Shown: positions 8,895 to 20,811, counted from the first letter of the stretch. The stretch is 64,000 nucleotides of DNA from Hysterangium stoloniferum (GCA_015178975.1 WHVD01000006.1:434001-498000), one strand, 5' to 3'. The notes: generated from the sequence alone by a model not told the origin. Numbers and translations: made by a program.

Positions 8895-11800
8895 CTAGTA
8901 TAGAATGCAAATAAAAAAACTATTTAGAATAACAACCCAATAGTTTCTTTTTGATCCTAAATAAGCTCTAAGTGCCCTTGTGAGAATTCGGTTGATTATC
9001 TCTTTTCGGCGGTCAGTTTGTGGGTAATAGGCCGTGGTAAGCGCTTTCTTTATTCCTAATCGAGCACAGATTGCTCTCCAAAATATTCCGGTCCATTTTC
9101 TATACCAATTTGAAGTGATTTGACTTAGGAAGTTATAGTATATTATTATATGTTTTAACAATAAATTGCCAATGTACTCCTTAATGACAGTGATTCTATT
9201 GGGTATGATAATTTCATATTTAGTTAAGTTATCAACAGTTACTAATATGTTATCATAACCTTGGCTTTCTGGCAATTTTGGAGTGAAGTCCATAGTTATT
9301 ATTTTAAATGTCCAGGTTGAGATTGGAATGGACTGTAAAAATCCTACAGGGACATTTCCCTTTACTTTGGACTTTTGACACATATAATATGTTCTTCCAT
9401 ACTTTAACATTGATCTTGAAATCCTTGATCTGATTAAGTTTTCAACTTCTAATTTCCTATCACAGAAACTAAATATCAATTCAGCTCCCTCCTTATTTCT
9501 CATAATAGACAGAGCATATTGATCAGCAAAATCATTTCCCAAAATAAATGGAGTAGTCATTCCTTCAACTACATAAGTTTCAATCTTTAATTCTACAGGT
9601 CCTTCATTTGTATCAAAATATATTGGTACTGATACAAATCCTGATATGGTAGAAGATCCTGTTATTTGAATTAAATTGATCTTTTGTCCAGTTTTTATCT
9701 TAGGTGGATTATTTAGTTTGTTCAATGCTGATTGAGATATCAAAGTAATATCTGCTCCAGAGTCTATTATGATTCTGATTTGATTTTGTCCATAATTATT
9801 AAGCCATGCCTTAGTAGCCATAGCCTGCGCACCAAGAAAGGCACATCCGGGTGGGCGTGACATTAACCTTTTTAATGATAAAATATTGTTTTTAGTCTCA
9901 GAAATAAGTTGAGTAACATAAGATCTGGTCTTGAACATGCCATTTCTAAATTTCTGAGATATATCTTGTTTTTCAAAGGTTTGTCTGGCTTCTAACTTGC
10001 TCAGAGATTCATTAGAATCTAGGGATCCCCTCAGAGAAGACTGTGGCTTCATTTTCAAAGTATCTGAGCCACACTCCAAATCCATTACAGCATTCACCTG
10101 AAGGGCCTTATGAAAATCCGGTTTTTCTTCCTCCTCTGAACTATCTGATGATTCTAACTTTATTAAGTCTTTACTAGAATCATTTTGAGGGGGATTTTCA
10201 TCTTCTGAACTAGCATTTAGATAGGCTTCTTCATATTCTTCCATGGCCTTGATATACTCTTCATCATGGACAATTAAATTTGCTTTGGCATTTCTAGAAC
10301 CCTTTCTAGAATACTTGCACTCATTATCCCAATGTTTAGGACTGCCACAATGTCTGCATGGTCTAGCTCCTTTGCTTTCAGGAGTAGAACCTTTGGAAAT
10401 TGTTCTATCATCCCTAGGGAATTGAGGCTTGCCTATAGTAGTTGAAGCACCAATAAGGTTAGTTCTGGCAGACTGGAAGAAATTCCTCCTGCTTGAACCT
10501 TGATCAGGACCTGGTAGATTAGATCTAGAAGTCCTTGGTGCATCACGCATCATTTGTTCAAGCTGCCTTACTCTTCTATCTAGTACATTATCATGACTTG
10601 GGAATGGAGTATGCTCCAGTGCTTCTTCATGATATTTAATTGCTGCTGCAAATTCTACTAGGTCCTTGCAACGATGTACATCTAAGATAGTTGTCCAGAA
10701 TTTAGGTGCTCCATTCATTACTTCCATCATAACTTCTGAATCACTCATGCTATACACTAGACTAAGTAATTCGGATTTTCTGATATAGTAATTGCTTGGT
10801 GATTCTGTTGTATATCCAGCTTCTCTGTAGTGTGCTCTGTTCGCTCGGCTCTTTTGTCTATCAAGCCAGGCTCGGTTCATATAGTATGTGCATACTACAT
10901 CTCGAAGTGTACCCCAATTCTGCATTGCTTCTCTTCTATAACTACTTGGTAAAGACCAGAACCATAAATCTGCATCCTTCTCAAGTCTAGTAGGTACAAC
11001 TTCTCCTAGCTGGTTATATATGCTTGTACTACGCTCTGATAAGTTGTTTATCTTTAAAACCCATTTGGCAAGAGTGTCAGGATCACCATCCCATTTGGGT
11101 ACAACATCAGACTTCAACTTAAGATCAAAGTGAGCTCCTTTATCTTCTTGCTTTGCCCTAGATAATTCTGACAGTCTCCTAATACCCTTAGGTCTATGGG
11201 ATTTATCCTCAGGTGAGCTATCACTACTCCCTGGATCTCCAGGAGGCTGAGGACTTCCTGATCTTATTTTCTGACTCTTTTCACTAGGTAATCCCCTCTG
11301 ATGACGTCTCAAGGTTGGCCCAAGCTTTGGGTGAGGACTAGGTGAATGTGGTGGACTATAGTCACTATCAGATGATGGCTCATCAGGTGGAAAACTAGCT
11401 TTAGTGTACTTAGGAATTGAACTTGGCTTTGGTAAGTTATAGGCTCTTGACTTTTTCCCTAAGTACTGCTTATTATCTTCAAAGATATCAGATAATTGGC
11501 GTGATTCAGTCAGATGTATTGGATGTTCTTGATAAGGTGATCTTTTAGAAGTGACTCTTGGTTCAATCTTTACTTCTGCTAGTCTTCTTCTAATAGACTC
11601 AAAGCCATGCTCCTCATGAGGTGGCTTCATGGGTTCTGATTCTTGGGGAATTGACTGAATTTCAGTAGGATGAGCTGGTGTTGAAGCTTCAATCCCCTCA
11701 AATTCGACTGTAGGGCTAGGGCCTCTTGAAGGTAACTTCAATTCTTTTTCTTTCTTTTCTGATGGCATCATAGTCTTATGATCATAGAAATAAGCTAACA

Positions 11801-12419
11801 AGTTTTCAACTTCTTCTCTATACAAAACAGATATTATTTCAAAATCATTAGCATTCCATGCTATGAGTGGATTGTTGTCAGATCCCCAACTAGGCATACT
11901 AGGAATCCAATCTTTATTTTTATTTAGAATAGGTATTGATCTGACCAAATGCCTTTCTAACATATGAGTGAAATTTTCAAACTTAATTGGATCTAGGTAA
12001 TATCCAATTAAGTCACTAGAATCACTAGTAGTTGGTGTTCCAACTAACAAGTCTTCTAATGCATCCAGTAGTGGCTGAAAGAACTTTTCAGCATAACGAG
12101 GTAGATACCCTAAGTTCACTCTTTCCTCATTTGGAAATTCTGACATGGCTAATGCCAACATAATATCTCGGCGGTGATTCATTCTTGGATCACCATCATA
12201 AGTTCTTCTCAATCTAACAGTACCAGGATACAAGTAAGTCTTGTCCTTAGCTATATCCTCTCTGTCAGTAACTTCTTTTACTGGTTCAAAACTGAAACGC
12301 TGAATTGGTGAAGCAGGTATAGTAACATTCAAGAACCTTTCATCCCTTTCAGAAACTTGTTCTGTTATGGAGGATAGTTCTTGAGCCATTTCTGCTTTAA
12401 GAGTTGGTGTAGATAACAT
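8895..12419 (-). CDS. RT-less gypsy Gag-protease-integrase fragment polyprotein, copy B (1174 aa)
   Basis: The start is the ATG at 12419. The predicted protein looks identical to copy A: CCHC knuckle near residue 688, protease DSGAD near residue 886, and integrase core fragment at the C-terminus with Asn for the second catalytic Asp. No RT or RNase H. The exact 7280-bp offset from copy A over more than 5 kb implies very recent duplication, gene conversion, or an assembly duplicate. Confidence 0.88.
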   Translation of the reverse strand: MLSTPTLKAEMAQELSSITEQVSERDERFLNVTIPASPIQRFSFEPVKEVTDREDIAKDKTYLYPGTVRLRRTYDGDPRMNHRRDIMLALAMSEFPNEERVNLGYLPRYAEKFFQPLLDALEDLLVGTPTTSDSSDLIGYYLDPIKFENFTHMLERHLVRSIPILNKNKDWIPSMPSWGSDNNPLIAWNANDFEIISVLYREEVENLLAYFYDHKTMMPSEKKEKELKLPSRGPSPTVEFEGIEASTPAHPTEIQSIPQESEPMKPPHEEHGFESIRRRLAEVKIEPRVTSKRSPYQEHPIHLTESRQLSDIFEDNKQYLGKKSRAYNLPKPSSIPKYTKASFPPDEPSSDSDYSPPHSPSPHPKLGPTLRRHQRGLPSEKSQKIRSGSPQPPGDPGSSDSSPEDKSHRPKGIRRLSELSRAKQEDKGAHFDLKLKSDVVPKWDGDPDTLAKWVLKINNLSERSTSIYNQLGEVVPTRLEKDADLWFWSLPSSYRREAMQNWGTLRDVVCTYYMNRAWLDRQKSRANRAHYREAGYTTESPSNYYIRKSELLSLVYSMSDSEVMMEVMNGAPKFWTTILDVHRCKDLVEFAAAIKYHEEALEHTPFPSHDNVLDRRVRQLEQMMRDAPRTSRSNLPGPDQGSSRRNFFQSARTNLIGASTTIGKPQFPRDDRTISKGSTPESKGARPCRHCGSPKHWDNECKYSRKGSRNAKANLIVHDEEYIKAMEEYEEAYLNASSEDENPPQNDSSKDLIKLESSDSSEEEEKPDFHKALQVNAVMDLECGSDTLKMKPQSSLRGSLDSNESLSKLEARQTFEKQDISQKFRNGMFKTRSYVTQLISETKNNILSLKRLMSRPPGCAFLGAQAMATKAWLNNYGQNQIRIIIDSGADITLISQSALNKLNNPPKIKTGQKINLIQITGSSTISGFVSVPIYFDTNEGPVELKIETYVVEGMTTPFILGNDFADQYALSIMRNKEGAELIFSFCDRKLEVENLIRSRISRSMLKYGRTYYMCQKSKVKGNVPVGFLQSIPISTWTFKIITMDFTPKLPESQGYDNILVTVDNLTKYEIIIPNRITVIKEYIGNLLLKHIIIYYNFLSQITSNWYRKWTGIFWRAICARLGIKKALTTAYYPQTDRRKEIINRILTRALRAYLGSKRNYWVVILNSFFICILY

Positions 12420-13030
12420 TGATGAATAGGAGTTAAAGGTAATGTGATGTATTAGCCTTATTTTAATACTATTTTCCGAAAAAGGAGTCCAATGCTCTAT
12501 CAAAATGTGCAAATACTCAATTCACTGCAAGGTAAAATAATTTAAGTATTTGATATTAATCAGTGGCAGCCTAAATAGACTTAGAACCCCTGAAGTCAAG
12601 AGTTTACTTGAATATATGCACCCTACTTCGCAAAGAAGGTTTTGAGAGCTGCTTGTGCAAGCTTGTTCTTTTTCTGTAAAAACACTACTAAAATATGAAT
12701 AACAATTCACTGATTCCGAAACTAGATTCGACTTCGATTCTAGCTAGTTTATATATATTTTATACTATTTATCAAACAGTAAAAATATTTATAAACAGGT
12801 CAAAAGATTAGATATAGAATAAAACGCTATTTGGCTAATATATGCTTTATTTACACTAACCTACAGGGTCTACTGTGATACTAACTTATCAGGATCTTAA
12901 TGTAGTCTTAAGGATTCTGCAAGAATATTCTCAGTATTTATTTATGCCAAAAACCGGGTAGAAATTAGAATATATGTATTTCTAATCTCAATATAACCTA
13001 AAATATTTATTACTTTAATTTATAGCCAAC

Positions 13031-13270
13031 AACTCAACTAGAGGTGGATTAGTAATAAAGGATAGCCAGCTACTCAACTAAGAGGTGGCAAAAGGGGAAC
13101 AAGTTGTTTGTCAGAAGCTCAACTAGAGGTGACAAGGGGGTAGGATTATTACCAGAAGCTCAACTAGAGGTGGCAAAGGGATCCTGAGATAGCTTAGGTC
13201 AGCAGCTCAACTAGAGGTGACTAAGTGTTTGTATATATTTATCCAACAGCCCAACTAGGGGTGGAATATA
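13031..13270. repeat. CTCAACTAGAGGTG repeats, LTR2
   Basis: Second occurrence of the six-unit block described at 5751-5990. Confidence 0.8.
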
Positions 13271-13582
13271 ACTGCTGATGCAGTGGCACACTGATGTGGT
13301 GTAGTAAATGGGTTAAAATAAGTTATATTTCAGTGGTGGAGCAGAGCTCCTTATATACAGTAAAATCTGAGACATGGGAGAATGTTCTAGCTACTTGTTT
13401 TACCTATTTTTAGCTATTTTACCTGGAATCTGCTGGAATATTCCAGGAGTTTCTGCTACTTTCCATTGTAGCATATATGCTGATGTAATGTTCTCGCGCG
13501 TCGCGAAGTTGCTGATTTCGTGCGCGTGCTGATTACATAATTTTCCCGCGCGTGTCGCGTTTGTGACAAGTCGTCGCATTTT

Positions 13583-13700
13583 GTGACGACGGTCACTTGT
13601 TGTGACGACAGTCACCGTTGTGACGACAGTCACCGTTGTGACGAAGGTCACCATTGTGACAAATGTCACCGTTGTGACGAATGTCACCGTTGTGACGAAT
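13583..13700. repeat. 18-bp hairpin minisatellite in LTR2, 6 units
   Basis: Same order as LTR1 but with a single GAATG unit before the partial one. Confidence 0.9.
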
Positions 13701-14150
13701 ATTCCCGCGCGTTGTGCAATAAGCGCCAGAAGGCCGGTTTTATATTATTATATAATTATTATATTTACTTTTAGTTAGTTATAAATATAATATTTTATTA
13801 TGATAATATAAAAATATATATATATTTCGCCTTGATAACGCGAGTATTTCAAATCGCGTTTTGTCGGCGTCGGAGTTTGAAATATCATGTGAATGTCACA
13901 TGATTACTCGCGCGTTGTGAATAAGCGCTGAGTCGCCGACATATTAATCAAAAAAGAATAAAAAGTAGAAATTCAATTACTTGTTCAATTTATTAGATAA
14001 AAATACAAAATAAATTGTATAAATTCAGGATAAATCAAACAAATATTGTACAATTTAATCGTCGCAATATAATTACATTTGAATATTTGTTTTCGCAATT
14101 TGTTAGGGGAAATTGTTTAAAAATTGGAAAAAACTTAGAATTACATAACA

Positions 14151-14171
14151 AAATCCCCTCTCTTTTTTGAT
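14151..14171 (-). other. Polypurine tract of copy C
   Basis: Purine run on the minus strand abutting LTR2, same sequence as in copies A and B. Confidence 0.8.
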
Positions 14172-15244
14172 TCAGATGTCATTTCCAAAAATACTGTCGC
14201 TAGAATCTCCTTGCATTTCGTAGTTCTCAGAATCGTCTGAGACATCAATAAGGATTGGGAGATTCTCAGACCCGGAACTAGAGTCGGCTTGATTCTTCTC
14301 GTTTTTGTAGTCGATCAAGAATTGAGAATTCAATTTGGATCTTATATCCTTACTGTCGGGATGCTTCATTTCGAAAGAGAAGTCGAAGGGGGAATTAATG
14401 GATTTTTCGTTTGAAGCTTTGAAGTTCCCGACTTTAAAAATAATAAGAAACATTGTTTAGGCTTTAAATACAACGATATACCTTCTTTTGCATCCTTATA
14501 CAACTTTTTCAAAGCCTTGTTCATTATATTGAGACGTTCTATTGCGCATATATGAGGAAAAAATGCGCATATAAGTCAAACATAATAGAACATACCCAGG
14601 GGCTGTGGGGTTATGACCGGTTTATGCATACCCCAAACATCTTCAAAGGTCCATGTTTCAGGACGCTCTTGTCGATTCAACTCCCAATACGGGCGTAGGA
14701 CATAAGGCAAAGGTGGTTGTGGATCTTTGGGCCAATTCCAACTTTCGACGTGTTCGAAATCTTGAGAACGGTTCTTCGCCTCCTCGATCCAGGCAACTAG
14801 TTGTAATCCTCTTTGCTGAAAAGAATTGTATTCTTGTAATATATCTTCTTTAATTCCAGAAATGTGGAGTGGATTGTGAACGAGGGACGAGATAGGCCCA
14901 AACGTGGGAGCAATCATACGAATTTCCAATAAATGTTTTAAAGAAATGTTACAACTTTTGATATCTCCTATAACGTAGTCATCATGACCGTTAGCGGCTA
15001 CACAAACCTCCTTTATATTTTCGAGATGCGTAAGCCATAGCCGGTCAATAATCTTGGGATCAAGAAAATCGTAAAAATGACTGTTTACAGTAACGTGCCC
15101 CCAATCCTCATCTCGAGGAAGGTACGCGAACGGGTTGTTAGTCGGTTCTTGAGTAAGAGCTGTAACTACGTCGTGTTGTTTAGGAATAGATGAGCTCCAA
15201 TCAAGAGCATAGTCAAAACGGGTAGGGAAAGGGATAAACACCAT
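14172..15244 (-). CDS. Spliced accessory gene of copy C (3 exons, about 321 aa)
   Basis: Predicted exons are 15244-14596, 14538-14482 and 14431-14172, with the same two introns as copy B. The protein appears identical to that of copy B. Copies B and C differ elsewhere (the gag-protease frame of C has dozens of changes), so identity here suggests local gene conversion or a recent recombination tract. Function unknown. Confidence 0.7.
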
Positions 15245-15414
15245 TTTTTAGTAGGTTTTCTGAGACGAAAGGCTCATATATGCGGTTTAGATTGTTTGTT
15301 TTTCGTGTTTTTGAGTTCCTTTTATGTTGTTTTTATGTTTTATGATGTCATTATAAAGAATACTAAAGAATCTTCTAGCATATATGTGAGACTGCTTAGT
15401 GTTTTAGATAGTTC

Positions 15415-16202
15415 TTGGCCCGGTGTATCATTTTCCAGGCTCTCAAGATCTTTCGCGCATCTTCTCGAACTTTTCGGGTTAACTATTCATCAGAATTAGG
15501 TAAGTACTCTATGAATGTTACTTGTATAATAGATTTCTGCGACCGCTTCGGGATCTTGACCACATTTGGTCAATTATTGCCTCGAATTCATATTTAGGCA
15601 TTTGTTTAAAATCTTCCCGGTTCAAATGTTTTCTCGGTCGACTTACATAATTGTTCGGTAAGTTTCGATAAGATTCTAAATGCGCAATATTCAAAATTAG
15701 GTGAGTGCCGTATGAGACTGGCATTCGCAGTCTATATGCTAACGAATTTATTTTCTTTAGAATCGCGAACAGTTCATCGTATCTCATTAAATGACTTCAG
15801 AACTTTTCTTTTTACATTCTGCAATAAATTTAGATAGTTCCAAATTATTGTACTAAATTTCTTGCTTGAATGTAAGTCGAATTCGATTATTGTATTTCTT
15901 CCCGCATATATGACTCAAATTAAGCGCCCTTCTGCTTATATTTCGATTTGTCTCAGATTCTTCGACAATTCGCTCATTGGAGTCGCAAAATCTTTTTGAC
16001 ATCCGTGAGTCATTTGTTTCCATATTTCCGTCACTAATTACTTCATTTTTAGAGCTTAGTATATTTTCCGGCTTTAGGGGTAGGTGACTAAGCCGTGACA
16101 ATGGCCGGTAGTTGAATAACAAAAAACATATGACGAATTTCGTTATAGAATATCTACTAGTATAGAATGCAAATAAAAAAAAAAACTATTTAGAATAACA
16201 AC
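15415..16202 (-). pseudogene. Integrase C-terminal part and chromodomain remnant, copy C
   Basis: Same broken-frame pieces as copies A and B. Near 16175 a poly-A run is longer in this copy and sequence divergence from A and B begins. Confidence 0.7.
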
Positions 16203-19200
16203 TCAATAGTTTCCTTTTGACTCTATATAAGCTCTAAGTACCCTTGTGAGAATTCGCTTGATTTTCTCTGTTCGGCAGTCAGTTTGTGGGTAATAGGCCG
16301 TGGTAAGCGCTTTCTTTATTCCTAATCGAGCACAGATTGCTCTCCAAAATATTCCGGTCCATTTTCTATACCAATTTGAAGTGATTTGACTTAGGAAGTT
16401 ATAGTATATTATTATATGTTTTAACAATAAATTGCCAATGTACTCCTTAATGACAGTGATTCTATTGGGTATGATAATTTCATATTTAGTTAAGTTATCA
16501 ACAGTTACTAATATGTTATCATAACCTTGGCTTTCTGGCAATTTTGGAGTGAAGTCCATAGTTATTATTTTAAATGTCCAGGTTGAGATTGGAATGGACT
16601 GTAAAAATCCTACAGGGACATTTCCCTTTACTTTGGACTTTTGACACATATAATATGTTCTTCCATACTTTAACATTGATCTTGAAATCCTTGATCTGAT
16701 TAAGTTTTCAACTTCTAATTTCCTATCACAGAAACTAAATATCAATTCAGCTCCCTCCTTATTTCTCATAATAGACAGAGCATATTGATCAGCAAAATCA
16801 TTTCCCAAAATAAATGGAGTAGTCATTCCTTCAACTACATAAGTTTCAATCTTTAATTCTACAGGTCCTTCATTTGTATCAAAATATATTGGTACTGATA
16901 CAAATCCTGATATGGTAGAAGATCCTGTTATTTGAATTAAATTGATCTTTTGTCCAGTTATTATCTTCAGTGGATTATTTATTTTGTTGAATGCTGATTG
17001 AGATATCAGGGTGATATCTGCTCCAGAGTCTATTGTGATTCTGATTTGATTTTGTCCATAATTATTAAGCCATGCCTTTGTAGCCATAGCCTGCACACCA
17101 AGAAAGGCACATCTGGGTGGGCATGACATTAACCTCTTTAATAATGATATATTCTTTTTAGTCTCAGAAATAAGTTGAGAAACATAAGATTTGGTCTTGA
17201 ACATGCCATTTCTAAATTTCTGAGATATGTTTTGTTTTTCAAAGGTTTGTCTGGCTTCTAACTTGCTCAGTGATTCATTAGAATCTAGGGATCCCCTCAG
17301 AGAAGACTGTGGCCTCATTTTCAAAGTATCTGAGCCACACTCCAAATCCATTACAGCATTCAGCTGAAGGGCTTTATGAAAATCCGGTTTTTCCTCCTCC
17401 TTTAAACTATCTGATGATTCTAACTTTATTAAGTCTTTACTAGAATCATTTTGAGGGGGATTTTCATCTTCTGAACTAGTATTTAGATAGGCTTCTTCAT
17501 ATTCTTCCATGGCCTTAATATACTCTTCATCATGGACAATTAAATTTGCCTTGGCATTTCTAGAACCCTTTCTAGAATACTTGCACTCATTATCCCAATG
17601 CTTAGGACTATCACAATGTCTACATGGTCTAGCTCCTTTACTTTCAGGAGTAGACCCTTTGGAAATTGTTCCATCATCCCGAGGGAATTGAGGCTTGCCT
17701 ATAGTAGGTGAAGCACCAATAAGGTTAGTTCTGGCAGACCGGAAGAAATTCCTCTTGCTTGAACCTTGATCAGGACCTGGTAGATTAGATCTAGTAGTCC
17801 TTGGTGCATTATGCATCATTTGTTCAAGCTGTCTTACTCTTCTATCTAGTACATTATCATGACTTGGGAATGGAGTATGCTCCAATGCTTCTTCATGATA
17901 TTTAATTGCTGCTGCAAAGTCTACTAAGTCCTTGCAACGGTGTACATCTAAGATAGTTGTCCAGAATTTAGGTGCTCCATTCATTACTTCCATCATAACT
18001 TCTGAATCACTCATGCTATACACTAGACTAAGTAATTCGGATTTTCTGATATAGTAATTGCTTGGTGATTCTGTTGTATATCCAGCTTCTCTGTAGTATG
18101 CTCTGTTCGCTCGGCTCTTTTGTCTGTCAAGCCAGGCTCGGTTCATATAGTATGTGCATACTACATCTCTAAGTGTACCCCAATTCTGCATTGCTTCTCT
18201 TCTATAACTACTTGGTAAAGACCAGAACCATAAATCTGCATCCTTCTCAAGTCTAGTAGGTACAACTTCTCCTAGCTGGTTATATATGCTTGTACTACGC
18301 TCTGATAAGTTGTTTATCTTTAAAACCCATTTGGCAAGAGTGTCAGGATCACCATCCCATTTGGGTACAACATCAGACTTCAACTTAAGATCAAAGTGAG
18401 CTCCTTTATCTTCTTGCTTTGCCCTAGATAATTCTGACAGTCTCCTAATACCCTTAGGTCTATGGGATTTATCCTCAGGTGAGCTATCACTACTCCCTGG
18501 ATCTCCAGGAGGCTGAGGACTTCCTGATCTTATTTTCTGACTCTTTTCACTAGGTAATCCCCTCTGATGACGTCTCAAGGTTGGCCCAAGCTTTGGGTGA
18601 GGACTAGGTGAATGTGGTGGACCATAGTCACTATCAGATGATGGCTCATCAGGTGGAAAACTAGCTTTAGTGTACTTAGGAATTGAACTTGGCTTTGGTA
18701 AGTTATAGGCTCTTGACTTTTTCCCTAAGTACTGCTTATTATCTTCAAAGATATCAGATAATTGGCGTGATTCAGTCAGATGTATTGGATGTTCTTGATA
18801 AGGTGATCTTTTAGAAGTGACTCTTGGTTCAATCTTTACTTCTGCTAGTCTTCTTCTAATAGACTCAAAGCCATGCTCCTCATGAGGTGGCTTCATGGGT
18901 TCTGATTCTTGGGGAATTGACTGAATTTCAGTAGGATGAGCTGGTGTTGAAGCTTCAATCCCCTCAAATTCGACTGTAGGGCTAGGGCCTCTTGAAGGTA
19001 ACTTCAATTCTTTTTCTTTCTTTTCTGATGGCATCATTGTCTTATGATCATAGAAATAAGCTAACAAGTTTTCAACTTCTTCTCTATACAAAACAGATAT
19101 TATTTCAAAATCATTAGCATTCCATGCTATGAGTGGATTGTTGTCAGATCCCCAACTAGGCATACTAGGAATCCAATCTTTATTTTTATTTAGAATAGGT

Positions 19201-19685
19201 ATTGATCTGACCAAATGCCTTTCTAACATATGAGTGAAGTTTTCAAACTTAATTGGATCTAAGTAATATCCAATTAAGTCACTAGAATCACTAGTAGTTG
19301 GTGTTCCAACTAACAAGTCTTCTAATGCATCCAGTAGTGGCTGAAAGAACTTTTCAGCATAACGAGGTAGATACACTAAGTTCACTCTTTCCTCATTTGG
19401 AAATTCTGACATGGCTAATGCCAACATAATATCTCGGCGGTGATTCATTCTTGGATCACCATCATAAGTTCTTCTCAATCTGACAGTACCAGGATACAAA
19501 TAAGTCTTGTCTTTAGCTATATCCTCCCTGTCAGTAACTTCTTTTACTGGTTCAAAACTGAAACGCTGAATTGGTGAAGCAGGTATAGTAACATTCAAGA
19601 ACCTTTCATCCCTTTCAGAAACTTGTTCTGTTATGGAGGATAGTTCTTGAGCCATTTCTGCTTTAAGAGTTGGTGTAGATAACAT
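16203..19685 (-). CDS. RT-less gypsy Gag-protease-integrase fragment polyprotein, copy C (1160 aa)
   Basis: The start is the ATG at 19685, the first in frame after the intact leader. Domain order is as in copies A and B, and RT/RNase H are again missing at the same junction. Compared with A and B there are scattered amino-acid changes, concentrated between the knuckle and the protease (for example DSPKHW for GSPKHW and NTSSED for NASSED), and a different C-terminal end (IESKGNY then stop). Despite this divergence no stop or frameshift entered more than 1100 codons, which fits selection to keep Gag-protease. This is the only copy that keeps its leader and primer-binding site. Confidence 0.88.
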   Translation of the reverse strand: MLSTPTLKAEMAQELSSITEQVSERDERFLNVTIPASPIQRFSFEPVKEVTDREDIAKDKTYLYPGTVRLRRTYDGDPRMNHRRDIMLALAMSEFPNEERVNLVYLPRYAEKFFQPLLDALEDLLVGTPTTSDSSDLIGYYLDPIKFENFTHMLERHLVRSIPILNKNKDWIPSMPSWGSDNNPLIAWNANDFEIISVLYREEVENLLAYFYDHKTMMPSEKKEKELKLPSRGPSPTVEFEGIEASTPAHPTEIQSIPQESEPMKPPHEEHGFESIRRRLAEVKIEPRVTSKRSPYQEHPIHLTESRQLSDIFEDNKQYLGKKSRAYNLPKPSSIPKYTKASFPPDEPSSDSDYGPPHSPSPHPKLGPTLRRHQRGLPSEKSQKIRSGSPQPPGDPGSSDSSPEDKSHRPKGIRRLSELSRAKQEDKGAHFDLKLKSDVVPKWDGDPDTLAKWVLKINNLSERSTSIYNQLGEVVPTRLEKDADLWFWSLPSSYRREAMQNWGTLRDVVCTYYMNRAWLDRQKSRANRAYYREAGYTTESPSNYYIRKSELLSLVYSMSDSEVMMEVMNGAPKFWTTILDVHRCKDLVDFAAAIKYHEEALEHTPFPSHDNVLDRRVRQLEQMMHNAPRTTRSNLPGPDQGSSKRNFFRSARTNLIGASPTIGKPQFPRDDGTISKGSTPESKGARPCRHCDSPKHWDNECKYSRKGSRNAKANLIVHDEEYIKAMEEYEEAYLNTSSEDENPPQNDSSKDLIKLESSDSLKEEEKPDFHKALQLNAVMDLECGSDTLKMRPQSSLRGSLDSNESLSKLEARQTFEKQNISQKFRNGMFKTKSYVSQLISETKKNISLLKRLMSCPPRCAFLGVQAMATKAWLNNYGQNQIRITIDSGADITLISQSAFNKINNPLKIITGQKINLIQITGSSTISGFVSVPIYFDTNEGPVELKIETYVVEGMTTPFILGNDFADQYALSIMRNKEGAELIFSFCDRKLEVENLIRSRISRSMLKYGRTYYMCQKSKVKGNVPVGFLQSIPISTWTFKIITMDFTPKLPESQGYDNILVTVDNLTKYEIIIPNRITVIKEYIGNLLLKHIIIYYNFLSQITSNWYRKWTGIFWRAICARLGIKKALTTAYYPQTDCRTEKIKRILTRVLRAYIESKGNY

Positions 19686-19963
19686 TGATGAATAGGAGTT
19701 AAAGGTAAGTAAGTTTTTTTTTTTTTTTTGTTTTAAAATGTAACTATTGTAAACTACAAGCTAATTTATTTAACACTCAGTTGTCAGCTGCAATAGCCTA
19801 ATCCCAGAAGCACAGGAGTGACTACCTGGTTCTTTTCTGGAGAACTAAAGACTGTCTCAATTAGAGAATCAGTCCCAACAGTTGGTGTTATGAAACAGAT
19901 AAGAATGTCCTTGACAATCGGTAAACTACTTAAGAAACTAAACTGCTAGTTAATCACAGTATT
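19686..19963 (-). other. 5' leader of copy C, absent from copies A and B
   Basis: About 280 bp between LTR3 and the gag ATG, with a long T run on the plus strand (A run in the RNA sense). In copies A and B this leader and the primer-binding site are missing. The deletion ends exactly at the LTR terminus on one side and at GGTAA on the other. Confidence 0.75.
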
Positions 19964-19980
19964 TCCCAGAGCGTCCACCA
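19964..19980 (-). other. tRNA-type primer-binding site of copy C
   Basis: On the minus strand the 5' LTR ends in CACA, followed by AAT and then TGGTGGACGCTCTGGGA. TGG at the start is the expected complement of a tRNA CCA end. I cannot name the tRNA from sequence alone. Confidence 0.7.
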
Positions 19981-20571
19981 ATTTGTGATGTATTAGCCTT
20001 ATTTTAATACTATTTTCCGAAAAAGGAGTCCAATGCTCTATCAAAATGTGCAAATACTCAATTCACTGCAAGGTAAAATAATTTAAGTATTTGATATTAA
20101 TCAGTGGCAGCCTAAATAGACTTAGAACCCCTGAAGTCAAGAGTTTACTTGAATATATGCACCCTACTTCGCAAAGAAGGTTTTGAGAGCTGCTTGTGCA
20201 AGCTTGTTCTTTTTCTGTAAAAACACTACTAAAATATGAATAACAATTCACTGATTCCGAAACTAGATTCGACTTCGATTCTAGCTAGTTTATATATATT
20301 TTATACTATTTATCAAACAGTAAAAATATTTATAAACAGGTCAAAAGATTAGATATAGAATAAAACGCTATTTGGCTAATATATGCTTTATTTACACTAA
20401 CCTACAGGGTCTACTGTGATACTAACTTATCAGGATCTTAATGTAGTCTTAAGGATTCTGCAAGAATATTCTCAGTATTTATTTATGCCAAAAACCGGGT
20501 AGAAATTAGAATATATGTATTTCTAATCTCAATATAACCTAAAATATTTATTACTTTAATTTATAGCCAAC

Positions 20572-20811
20572 AACTCAACTAGAGGTGGATTAGTAATAAA
20601 GGATAGCCAGCTACTCAACTAAGAGGTGGCAAAAGGGGAACAAGTTGTTTGTCAGAAGCTCAACTAGAGGTGACAAGGGGGTAGGATTATTACCAGAAGC
20701 TCAACTAGAGGTGGCAAAGGGATCCTGAGATAGCTTAGGTCAGCAGCTCAACTAGAGGTGACTAAGTGTTTGTATATATTTATCCAACAGCCCAACTAGG
20801 GGTGGAATATA
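20572..20811. repeat. CTCAACTAGAGGTG repeats, LTR3
   Basis: Third occurrence of the block described at 5751-5990. Confidence 0.8.

Larger units (their letters stand above)
12443..14150 (-). mobile_element. LTR2 (type II), shared between copies B and C, 1708 bp
   Basis: Runs from TGTGATG to CATAACA. It differs from LTR1 mainly by one 18-bp unit fewer in the minisatellite, which accounts exactly for 1708 against 1726 bp. As in LTR1, the copy B side lacks a primer-binding site. Confidence 0.85.

Noticed and set aside
19686..19983. The 280-bp difference between copy C and copies A/B as a spliced intron
   Set aside because: The sense (minus) strand lacks GT-AG at the borders. The GTAAGT is on the other strand, and the segment contains the primer-binding site, so it is a deletion in A and B.
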